DNA from: WQTU01 sp031548835
GTDB taxonomy: Bacteria > Spirochaetota > Spirochaetia > CADAEX01
Length of the DNA: 14,304 nt
NCBI GenBank assembly: GCA_031548835.1
Contig: JAVBQS010000218.1
Coordinates: forward strand, 1-14,304
Direction of reading: 5' to 3'
Both the position numbers and the translations under genes were made by a program. A model generated the notes under the pieces. That model was given only the letters and a program-made list of their open reading frames with translations, was not told the origin of the DNA and ran no database searches. Every line of letters begins with the position of its first letter. The stretch's first letter is position 1. This document shows positions 6,536-13,104 of the stretch, in pieces.

Positions 6536-6841
6536 CTATTCAAGATTATTACTTGCTTCATCTAATTCTTTTATAATCTGCCTGAAAGATTTTCCTTTAA
6601 AATCATCGGGCAGTATAGTTTTATCTGTATCTTTAGAAAAAGCCTGAGCAATTGAAATTAATGTAACAATTTCCAATACTTCTTCTTTATCTTCAGCTGA
6701 GGAATTTTTACTTATTTTATCAATAATTTGATAGTAATTCTTCTCTGTTAAAATAATATCCATAGGATCTTTGCTGCATGAAACAAGCATAATTATAAAT
6801 ATTATAGATATGATAATAGATATAATTTTAATATGCTTCAT
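6536..6841 (-). CDS. Small hypothetical lipoprotein
   Basis: Predicted lipoprotein of 101 aa. The N-terminus MKHIKIISIIISIIFIIMLVSC is a signal peptide with lipobox LVSC (read in two parts: basic start, hydrophobic core, Cys at 22). The mature part of about 80 residues is charged, apparently helical, and has no motif I recognise. The ATG at 6841 is chosen because GGAGG (6847-6851) lies 5 nt upstream; the longer frame back to 6886 would put non-signal residues ahead of a perfect signal peptide. It is a single gene with its own promoter and the MITE hairpin downstream. Confidence 0.7.
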   Translation of the reverse strand: MKHIKIISIIISIIFIIMLVSCSKDPMDIILTEKNYYQIIDKISKNSSAEDKEEVLEIVTLISIAQAFSKDTDKTILPDDFKGKSFRQIIKELDEASNNLE

Positions 6842-6864
6842 TTTGTCCTCCGCATCATAGATTA

Positions 6865-6893
6865 ATAATATTATTATATAAAGCAAAAAGCAA
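6865..6893 (-). promoter_or_regulatory. Promoter of the small lipoprotein gene
   Basis: On the minus strand TTGCTT (6888-6893), 17 nt and TATTAT (6865-6870) precede the gene; the leader would be about 16 nt and include the GGAGG site. Both boxes and the spacing are identical to the promoter proposed at 12613-12641. Confidence 0.5.
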
Positions 6894-7172
6894 ATTTTAT
6901 ATGGGAATTATTGAATTTATAATTCAGACAATAGCTTATTTTTTATATATAAAAAGATTTTTGTAAAATTTGTTTTTATATTGTTTATTAAAGGTTTATA
7001 ATTTAAGTATAAGTAATATTTTGATATTTTATATAAATTATAATTATGGAGAAAATATAAAAGGTAAAAGAGTTATAAAAGGGATAGTTTATGATTTTTA
7101 ATATAACTTTGTTATTATAAATATAAGCAATGTTAAAATATAAAAGCCGGGAGCATCCGGTTATTATAGATT
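6894..7172. other. AT-rich intergenic stretch without a supported gene
   Basis: Part of a gap of about 460 nt between the divergent small lipoprotein and TPR genes. It contains only very short or compositionally biased open frames (e.g. a 21-codon frame at 6901-6966 without a ribosome binding site). A CCGG-capped hairpin at 7145-7162 is followed on the minus strand by TTTTATATTTT and could terminate a minus-strand transcript, although one A-C mismatch weakens its stem in that direction. Confidence 0.4.
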
Positions 7173-7215
7173 TTTCTATTTTTATAATCTGATATTTCTC
7201 AGTTAAAAATAGAAA
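7173..7215. repeat. 12-bp inverted repeat with nested inner stem upstream of the TPR gene
   Basis: TTTCTATTTTTA (7173-7184) and TAAAAATAGAAA (7204-7215) are perfect complements; the 19-nt loop contains a further CTGA/TCAG stem (7189-7192, 7199-7202). It lies about 35 nt upstream of the putative -10 element of the TPR gene, so it may be an operator, or part of an untranslated RNA on the minus strand. Confidence 0.45.
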
Positions 7216-7247
7216 CATGTGCTGTTTAATGCTTCTTATTGTCCCAT

Positions 7248-7256
7248 TGCTATAAA
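7248..7256 (+). promoter_or_regulatory. Putative extended -10 promoter of the TPR gene
   Basis: TGCTATAAA (7248-7256) matches the extended -10 form TGnTATAAT except for the last base; no convincing -35 box precedes it. The leader would be about 40 nt and carries AAGGAG at 7290-7295. Confidence 0.4.
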
Positions 7257-7303
7257 AATGCGGAGCAGCTGAAATAGCTTATTTGCCATAAGGAGTAAAA
7301 TAA

Positions 7304-8296
7304 ATGACAGAATATTTCAACGATTTAGATTATTTAATAGTCGGCGTTGATATTACAAAAGAAGAACTTGAACAAATAATTAATGAAGCAGATAAAATAC
7401 TTGAGGAAAATCAAGGTGATATTCAAAAACAGATAAATGCCTATCTGAAAAAAGCCCAAAGTTTACAAAAATTAGGTAAATATAAAGAAAGTAAAAAACC
7501 TCTTGAAAAAGTTTTAAAACTGGCGCCTGACTTGCCTGAAGCTCTTTTGCGTGTAGGAATTATTTACAGCAAAGAAACAAGATATGAAAAAGCTTTTAAA
7601 TATTTTGATGAAGCAATAAAACTAAAACCTGATTATGCTGCAGCATATGTTATGCGCGGAATTTCATATGGCGCAGTAGGACAGGATGATCTGGAAATTG
7701 AGGATTACAACGAAGCAATAAAATTAAATCCTTATTTTGCTCCCGCTTATTATAATAGAGGATTAGCATATGGGAAAAAAAAGAAGTATGATAATGCTAT
7801 TGAAGATTACAGCAAGGTATTAGGCTTGAGGCCTGATTTTATTTCTATTTATGATATTAGGGGAAAAACATATTATAACAAAGGCGACTATGATAAAGCA
7901 ATTGATGATTTTTATGAGCTGGTTAAAATAGATCCTGATGATGCTCTGACATATTATAATTGCGGAAATTCATACTACTATAAAGGAAATTATGACAGGG
8001 CAATTAAAGATTATACAGATGCAATTAGGCTTAAATCTGATTTTGCTCTTGCCTATAATAGCCGCGGGAATTCCTACTATAGAAAAGAAGAATATGATAA
8101 TGCTATTAATGATTATAATAGCGCAATAAAATTAAAACCTGATTTTGGAATAGCTTATAATAACCGCGGTAATTCATATTATATAAAAGGTGATTATGAT
8201 AACGCTATTAAAGATTATAATAAAGCAATAAAACTGGATCCAAATGAATATAATCTTGGAGAACTTTATGATAAAAAAGAAAATTTTTGTGAATAG
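7304..8296 (+). CDS. Tetratricopeptide-repeat protein (8 TPRs)
   Basis: Soluble, probably cytosolic scaffold of 330 aa without signal peptide or membrane segment. After a 44-residue acidic N-terminus, residues 45-316 are eight uninterrupted TPRs of exactly 34 aa each (starting at 45, 79, 113, 147, 181, 215, 249 and 283), with the canonical pattern A-Y-x-N-R-G-x-x-Y, Y-D-x-A-I-x-D-Y and A-I-K-L-x-P. The last repeats are almost identical to each other, pointing to recent internal duplication. A short 14-residue tail follows. TPR arrays bind peptides or partner proteins; the partner is unknown. AAGGAG (7290-7295) lies 8 nt before the ATG. It converges on the histidine-kinase gene. Confidence 0.9.
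   Translation: MTEYFNDLDYLIVGVDITKEELEQIINEADKILEENQGDIQKQINAYLKKAQSLQKLGKYKESKKPLEKVLKLAPDLPEALLRVGIIYSKETRYEKAFKYFDEAIKLKPDYAAAYVMRGISYGAVGQDDLEIEDYNEAIKLNPYFAPAYYNRGLAYGKKKKYDNAIEDYSKVLGLRPDFISIYDIRGKTYYNKGDYDKAIDDFYELVKIDPDDALTYYNCGNSYYYKGNYDRAIKDYTDAIRLKSDFALAYNSRGNSYYRKEEYDNAINDYNSAIKLKPDFGIAYNNRGNSYYIKGDYDNAIKDYNKAIKLDPNEYNLGELYDKKENFCE
7946..8251 (+). repeat. 102-bp tandem coding repeats (TPRs 6-8)
   Basis: The DNA repeats at 102-bp spacing; for example AATTC-TA-TAT preceded by CCGCGG recurs at about 8062 and 8164, and runs such as TATGATAA-GCTATTAA-GATTATAAT occur in both units. The similarity is visible in the bases, not just the protein, so duplication within the gene is recent or maintained by recombination. 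Confidence 0.65.
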
Positions 8297-8359
8297 AAAT
8301 TATTAAAGTAAAAAACAAAATACAAATCCTGATCAGGTTAATAATAGCATTAATATTTG

Positions 8360-10693
8360 TTAATCTAGCAGACAAGCTATGGCTTTGCATGTTTTATGAT
8401 AAGACTTTGTCAGATCTGCCATATACATTTTTGCATACTCAAATTCTTTTTTATAAAGGCATTCATCTACATTAACTGCATATGCAAAAATTCCAGGCAA
8501 GGCAAGCTCTTTTGCCAGTTTTTGTAATTCTTTTATAAGCAGTTCCGCTTCTATATATTCATTCTTATTCATTGCATTTTGCAGTTTATTAAAAAGTTCA
8601 TTTTTTATAAATAAGTCCAAAGATTCAGCCAGCAATATTTCATTATTGTTTTTTCCTTTAAGGGCTAGCTGAAAATTTATCAGGCTTGTATCATTCTTTA
8701 CTTTGTGATAATCAGGTTTAAATAATATTTCTTTTTTTTGCTTGTCTTCTGAAATTTTATTTTCCTTAGGGCTAAGCAGCCTGATAACAGTTGAAATCAT
8801 ACTTTGTAAATCTATTGGTTTTCCCAAATGCCCATCCATGCCTATTGATATGCTTTGTTCTATATCTTCCTTAAAAACATTAGCGCTCATTGCAATAATT
8901 ATATTTTTCTTATCCGGATTTTCCATTTCTCTGATTTGCCTTGTAGCTTCATACCCTCCCATTATAGGCATTTGTATATCCATAAAAATAAGATCATAAT
9001 GATTTTGCCTTGCTTTTCTTACAGCTTCACTTCCATCGGCAGCCTCATCAATTGAAATGCCTGTTATAGATAATAACTCTGTTGCTACAATGCGGTTTAA
9101 TTCCACATCATCTACAATTAGCGCTTTTTTGCCTGCAAAAATATTATTTATTTTCTCAAGGTCAATCTTGTCGGACTTTATTGAAATATTTTCTGAAACA
9201 AAAAGAGTTAGTGTAAAAGAAAAAGAAGAACCTTTGCCATATTTTGTTTTGACAGAAATATCGGAATTCATAAGCCCAAGTATCTGTTTGCTTATTGCAA
9301 GTCCCAGTCCTGTTCCTCCGAATTTTTTTGATGTAGAAGTTTCTGCCTGAACAAATGGATTAAACAGACGGCTTAACTGCTGATCTGTTATTCCTATACC
9401 GTTATCTGTAACAGCAAAGTCAAGTGTAACATAATCTTCTTTAAAACCTTTGTTTGAAACATTAAGCAATATTTGCCCATTCTCCGGAGTAAATTTGACA
9501 GCATTTGTTAAAAAATTAAGCAGCGCTTGAGAGATTCTCATAGAATCGCCGACAACAATCTCTGGAATATCTTTATCCAGATTTACAGAAAAAGAGATAT
9601 TTTTTTCCTTGGCTTTGGGATCTATAAGCGATGTTATTTTCTGGATCATATTATAAAATAAAAATGGTTCAATGCTAAGATCAAGCTTGCCTTCTTCAAT
9701 TTTTGATAAATCCAGAATATCGTTAATAAGTTCCAGAAGATGTTTGGATGAAACTTCTATAGTGTTTATTGCAGCTTTTAGTTTTTCCACGTTATCTGTT
9801 CTTCCTGCAATTTGTGCCATGCCAATTATAGCATTTAGGGGAGTGCGCATTTCATGGCTCATTCTGGATAAGAATTCGCTTTTTGAATGGTTTGCAGCCT
9901 CTGCTGCAATTTTTGCATCAAACAGGTTTTTTTCAAGATTTTTTTGAATAGTAATATCAACAAGCGTATCTACAAGGTAGTCTTTATTATCAATAGTAAT
10001 CCATGTGCCTGTTTTAATAATAGGTATAAAACTCCCATCCTTACGTTCAAGAAAACGTTCTGCTACAATAGTCGGTATGTTGCGTTCATTAACATGGGGA
10101 CATATATCAGGAGAACGATGGCAAAGAATATTATAGCATTTACTGCCTATTATTTCTCCAGCATCCATCTGTAATAATTCCTGGGCAAACTGATTTACCA
10201 TCTCAATTGTGTTTGTCTCCATGTTGATTAGCACAATTCCTATTTTTGATGAATCAAGCACTTTTTGAAATAATTCATTATTTTTCTGTATTTGCGCATT
10301 CATTTTTGTAATTTCGCTGATATCTTTCATAACAGCAGCTGTGCCATATTGAGTTCCGTCTTTTCCATAAATAGGAAAAACTGTTTGTGACACTGCCACA
10401 GCACTGCCGTCTTTATGTTTGAGATATCCTGTCCCTGCCCACCAGCCTTTTTCAAAGACAGCAGGCTGGATAACTTCAAGCGCAAATTTATCGAAGTTAT
10501 TTGCATGAACATCTGCAATAGTATTAAACTTGGGGCTATCATTTTTGGAATAACCAAGCATTTCATAAGCAGCAGAATTGAGATATATAAGTTTTCCGCT
10601 GGCATCAGCAATTCCTATAAAATCTCTGGAACTTTCCACAATAGAGGCTTTTACTTTTGTTATATACTCTTCAGATAGTTCAGATTTTTCCAT
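8360..10693 (-). CDS. Cytosolic PAS-PAS hybrid sensor histidine kinase with receiver domain
   Basis: Hybrid two-component kinase of 777 aa; no transmembrane segment, so it senses an intracellular signal. Domains (numbered from this ATG): PAS 1 about 15-125; PAS 2 about 140-250, with a cysteine-bearing segment SKCYNILCHRSPDICP; coiled linker; HisKA with phospho-acceptor H280 in SHEMRTPLN; HATPase_c with N397 (N box), DNGIGI (D430) and GGTGLGLAI; receiver about 522-642 with the acidic pair in IVDD, phospho-acceptor D572 in FMDIQMP, S603 and K625. The last 120 residues look like a helical Hpt-type bundle but lack the usual H-x-x-K-G phospho-histidine. No separate response regulator or Hpt gene is adjacent, so the output is unknown. 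The ATG at 10693 has AAAGG (10700-10704) 6 nt upstream; a TTG at 10708 is less likely. Confidence 0.93.
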   Translation of the reverse strand: MEKSELSEEYITKVKASIVESSRDFIGIADASGKLIYLNSAAYEMLGYSKNDSPKFNTIADVHANNFDKFALEVIQPAVFEKGWWAGTGYLKHKDGSAVAVSQTVFPIYGKDGTQYGTAAVMKDISEITKMNAQIQKNNELFQKVLDSSKIGIVLINMETNTIEMVNQFAQELLQMDAGEIIGSKCYNILCHRSPDICPHVNERNIPTIVAERFLERKDGSFIPIIKTGTWITIDNKDYLVDTLVDITIQKNLEKNLFDAKIAAEAANHSKSEFLSRMSHEMRTPLNAIIGMAQIAGRTDNVEKLKAAINTIEVSSKHLLELINDILDLSKIEEGKLDLSIEPFLFYNMIQKITSLIDPKAKEKNISFSVNLDKDIPEIVVGDSMRISQALLNFLTNAVKFTPENGQILLNVSNKGFKEDYVTLDFAVTDNGIGITDQQLSRLFNPFVQAETSTSKKFGGTGLGLAISKQILGLMNSDISVKTKYGKGSSFSFTLTLFVSENISIKSDKIDLEKINNIFAGKKALIVDDVELNRIVATELLSITGISIDEAADGSEAVRKARQNHYDLIFMDIQMPIMGGYEATRQIREMENPDKKNIIIAMSANVFKEDIEQSISIGMDGHLGKPIDLQSMISTVIRLLSPKENKISEDKQKKEILFKPDYHKVKNDTSLINFQLALKGKNNNEILLAESLDLFIKNELFNKLQNAMNKNEYIEAELLIKELQKLAKELALPGIFAYAVNVDECLYKKEFEYAKMYMADLTKSYHKTCKAIACLLD

Positions 10694-10711
10694 AAATAGC
10701 CTTTGCAAGAT

Positions 10712-10717
10712 ATTATA
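10712..10717 (-). promoter_or_regulatory. Possible -10 box of the histidine-kinase gene
   Basis: A perfect TATAAT on the minus strand lies 18 nt before the ATG; no good -35 box is seen. Immediately upstream is the dyad at 10723-10745. Transcription from here would start close to the ribosome binding site, so the assignment is tentative. Confidence 0.3.
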
Positions 10718-10722
10718 TGATA

Positions 10723-10745
10723 TTCAAAATATTTATTGTTTTGAA
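10723..10745. promoter_or_regulatory. Dyad TTCAAAA-9-TTTTGAA upstream of the histidine kinase
   Basis: TTCAAAA (10723-10729) and TTTTGAA (10739-10745) are perfect 7-bp inverted arms with a 9-nt centre, located where a repressor or activator of the kinase gene could bind. It may also be a chance AT-rich dyad. Confidence 0.35.
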
Positions 10746-11143
10746 AGTTAATTATAATTTCTTTCAAAAATAGTAACATAAAATAGAAAATAAAACCAGA
10801 TAGCTTTACCTTGTTTAGAAGAATCCGAATAAATATTTATAGAAAATATAATAAAATAAAAAATAAATAGAACTGATATAATAGGATTAGTTGGGATTTG
10901 TTTTGCAGAATTTAATGATAATAAAAATAGATCTTGCAATAAAAATCAGGTTTTATTTACTATTATATAAAATCAAAGAAAATATTTTTTTAATTTATGG
11001 ATAAAATATTAATACAATTATTAAGTTATTCGAAATTTGATTATAAAAATCATATTATATAAATACTATATCAAGTAATAAAACCTTTATTCACTATAAA
11101 TAATAGTATCAGTTTGAAAATTAATTTTTTAAAATTATTCCCA
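10746..11143. other. AT-rich divergent intergenic region without a supported gene
   Basis: About 400 nt of very AT-rich sequence between the histidine-kinase and Omp85 genes. No frame on either strand has both a ribosome binding site and credible composition, and I see no strong hairpin. It may hold further promoter or regulatory sites for the two divergent genes. Confidence 0.4.
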
Positions 11144-11172
11144 TTTACTTAATTATTTATCTTAAGTAAAAT
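11144..11172 (+). promoter_or_regulatory. Promoter of the Omp85-like gene, placed for a leaderless transcript
   Basis: TTTACT (11144-11149), 17 nt and TAAAAT (11167-11172) precede the ATG at 11179 by 6 nt. The geometry is the same as at 1289-1324, and again no Shine-Dalgarno sequence exists. Confidence 0.45.
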
Positions 11173-11178
11173 ATTTCA

Positions 11179-12432
11179 ATGTGGCAAAAATATAATTTTT
11201 TACTTTTTGGATTGCTGATATTAACTGGCCAATCTATAGCAGTTGCTGATGATATTCAGGCAGAAAAACAATATCTTATAACTGATATATCTATTTCAGG
11301 TTTAAAAAGAACAAAAAAACATGTTGCTGAAAAATCTTTAAAAAAATTTATAGGACAAAATGCTGCAAGTATTGATTTTAAAGAAATTCGTATTGCTATT
11401 ATAGAAACAGGAATACTTGAACCAGTTTCTATAGATATAGAAGATGACGGCCTGCGGGAAGGAAAAATTTTAAAAGTTGAAGTCCATGAAAAATGGACTA
11501 TTTTGCCATTGCCCATATTTTTTGCAAATTCAAGCGGAATAGGCGGCGGGCTTGCTTTTATGGATTTTAATGCATTAGGCCTTAATGATAAATTTATTTT
11601 CGGAGGAATGATAGATTCAGATGGGTGGCTTGCTGCAACTACATATATTCATACACCTGGCAGAACAGAATTCCCCGGTTGGAATATAGCTTTTGTTTAT
11701 TCCCGCCAGGATAACTCAGACTCTGATGAAAAAGGCAATGATATTAGAAGATATGGATTAAAAAAACTGTTTGTTTCTATGGGATTGAATTATCATTTAA
11801 AAGAAATAATTGTTCCCAGTTTTAATGTGACTTTTGATGATGAAAAAATTCATGATATAGATAATCCGTTGTCTGTACCTAAAGAAGATGGTTGTGTTAT
11901 AACTTTATCTCCTGGTTTATTAATAAAGAAAAATGATTGGGATGGTTTTTTTCTTTCACAAAAAAGTATTAAATTAGGTTATAGTTATTCATTTGGAATA
12001 GATTCTCCGTCATTTCAGGAAATTGAAGTAGAAACAAAATTTGAAAAATCGCTTATACCTGGGTTTAGATTAATAAGCAACGCCGGAGTAGTATATGCTC
12101 CTGATGCTCCGCCTCTTTTTGAATCTGCGCCAAGATCTGTAAATGTAAACATACTTCCGCAATCTTTTTCCGCCCAGAATTTTATCGGCGCTTCTGCAGG
12201 TTTTGAAAAATATATTTTTAAAGCTAAATATGGAACACTTTCTGCTCTTGCAGCATATCAAATAGTTTATTCTGACGGACCAATTCTTGAAGAAAGAGTA
12301 GACCATGGTGTTTTCGGTTCTATACAATTTTATTTAAGCAGGATTGCAATTCCTGCTGTCGGCCTGGGAATATCATATAATGTAGCTGCAGAATATTTAC
12401 AAGGATCTTTTAATATTGGAATGAGTTTTTAA
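11179..12432 (+). CDS. Omp85/BamA-TamA-like outer-membrane protein with one POTRA
   Basis: Outer-membrane beta-barrel protein of 417 aa. Residues 1-23 are a Sec signal peptide with an AVA cleavage site before DDIQ. Residues about 32-104 form one POTRA domain (ITDISISGLKRTKKHV, an IETGILEPVSI strand, and the KILKVEVHEKW end). From about 110 the sequence alternates hydrophobic strands and glycine- or aspartate-rich turns, ending in GSFNIGMSF with the C-terminal phenylalanine that marks outer-membrane barrels. With one POTRA and about 310 residues of barrel it is shorter than BamA (five POTRAs) or TamA (three), so it is probably an accessory Omp85 member for protein or lipid movement rather than BamA itself. 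The start at 11179 has no ribosome binding site but a promoter right before it. It is the first of three same-strand genes but is separated from the next by 250 nt. Confidence 0.85.
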   Translation: MWQKYNFLLFGLLILTGQSIAVADDIQAEKQYLITDISISGLKRTKKHVAEKSLKKFIGQNAASIDFKEIRIAIIETGILEPVSIDIEDDGLREGKILKVEVHEKWTILPLPIFFANSSGIGGGLAFMDFNALGLNDKFIFGGMIDSDGWLAATTYIHTPGRTEFPGWNIAFVYSRQDNSDSDEKGNDIRRYGLKKLFVSMGLNYHLKEIIVPSFNVTFDDEKIHDIDNPLSVPKEDGCVITLSPGLLIKKNDWDGFFLSQKSIKLGYSYSFGIDSPSFQEIEVETKFEKSLIPGFRLISNAGVVYAPDAPPLFESAPRSVNVNILPQSFSAQNFIGASAGFEKYIFKAKYGTLSALAAYQIVYSDGPILEERVDHGVFGSIQFYLSRIAIPAVGLGISYNVAAEYLQGSFNIGMSF

Positions 12433-12486
12433 AAATAGATTATAGAAAAAATTTTTATAAAAAATTTATTTTTAAAAGAGAAAACC

Positions 12487-12521
12487 CTAATAAATAACTT
12501 ATAAAAACTATTTATTTTAGT
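12487..12521 (+). terminator. Possible weak terminator after the Omp85-like gene
   Basis: CTAATAAATA and the later TATTTATTTTAG pair imperfectly (two bulged bases) and are followed by TTTAAAAT. Several A- and T-rich runs precede it (12433-12475). This is the best candidate in the gap but the stem has little GC. Confidence 0.25.
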
Positions 12522-12612
12522 TTAAAATATAATTGTCTATAAAATTATTAAAAGATTTTCAATAACTTTTTAATCATGTAAAATTAAATCCTATTATAAA
12601 TTTAAATGCAAT

Positions 12613-12641
12613 TTGCTTATTTAACTTGTATGTAATATTAT
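12613..12641 (+). promoter_or_regulatory. Promoter of the small lipoprotein gene at 12684
   Basis: TTGCTT (12613-12618), 17 nt and TATTAT (12636-12641), identical in both boxes and spacing to the promoter at 6865-6893. The leader is about 36 nt with GAGGAG at 12671-12676. Confidence 0.5.
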
Positions 12642-12683
12642 TAATATTAAAGATTAATATCTCGATAACAGAGGAGACATAAA

Positions 12684-13064
12684 ATGAAAATATTAAAAAA
12701 TATTACCATATCTTTTTTAGTTTTAATAATAGGAGTTACTATTTTTTCCTGCAGAAGCACAGCTCTTGTTTTTACAATGGGCGGGTCTGAGTGGAGAAAT
12801 ACAACAGCAGTTACAAAGCATACTGTTACATTTAAATTTGGACTTAGCAGCAAAGAAGGCACATTTACAGATGATGATGGGGCTGGCAATAAAAATATTA
12901 AAGATTTCACTTATACATGGAATAATGAAACAGACGCAGGTGTTATTACATTTGTAGCTGATTCAAGTAAAAAATATAATTTTAAATTGGCTAAAGATAA
13001 AAAAAGTATAACAGTAGAAAACTGGTCATTGATGGGAGAAAATACTTTTTATATTGTAAACTAA
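12684..13064 (+). CDS. Small beta-rich lipoprotein
   Basis: Predicted lipoprotein of 126 aa. The signal peptide MKILKNITISFLVLIIGV ends in the lipobox IFSC (Cys23). The mature part of about 100 residues is a series of short strands (VTKHTVTFKFG, KEGTFTDDDG, FTYTWNN, GVITFVAD, KYNFKLAKDKKSITVENW), which suggests a small calycin- or lipocalin-like barrel, though I cannot name a family. GAGGAG (12671-12676) lies 7 nt before the ATG. The secreted nuclease gene starts 40 nt downstream without a clear terminator between, so the two may be co-transcribed; whether the products interact is unknown. Confidence 0.8.
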   Translation: MKILKNITISFLVLIIGVTIFSCRSTALVFTMGGSEWRNTTAVTKHTVTFKFGLSSKEGTFTDDDGAGNKNIKDFTYTWNNETDAGVITFVADSSKKYNFKLAKDKKSITVENWSLMGENTFYIVN

Positions 13065-13104
13065 AAATAGGAAAATAATTCCATATATTTCTATATAAAA
13101 ATAA

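Noticed and set aside
6901..6966. 21-codon hydrophobic open frame, possible small membrane peptide or toxin
   Set aside because: No Shine-Dalgarno site, no convincing promoter and no antisense RNA partner; short hydrophobic frames arise by chance in T-rich DNA.
7003..7218. 71-codon open frame on the minus strand upstream of the TPR gene
   Set aside because: It has no ribosome binding site, is dominated by Ile, Tyr, Phe and Asn codons expected from AT-rich DNA, and overlaps the inverted repeats; nothing suggests a real protein.
8328..8337. Palindrome CCTGATCAGG between the TPR and histidine-kinase genes as a terminator
   Set aside because: The arms meet without room for a proper loop, leaving a stem of about three pairs, and no T run follows directly.
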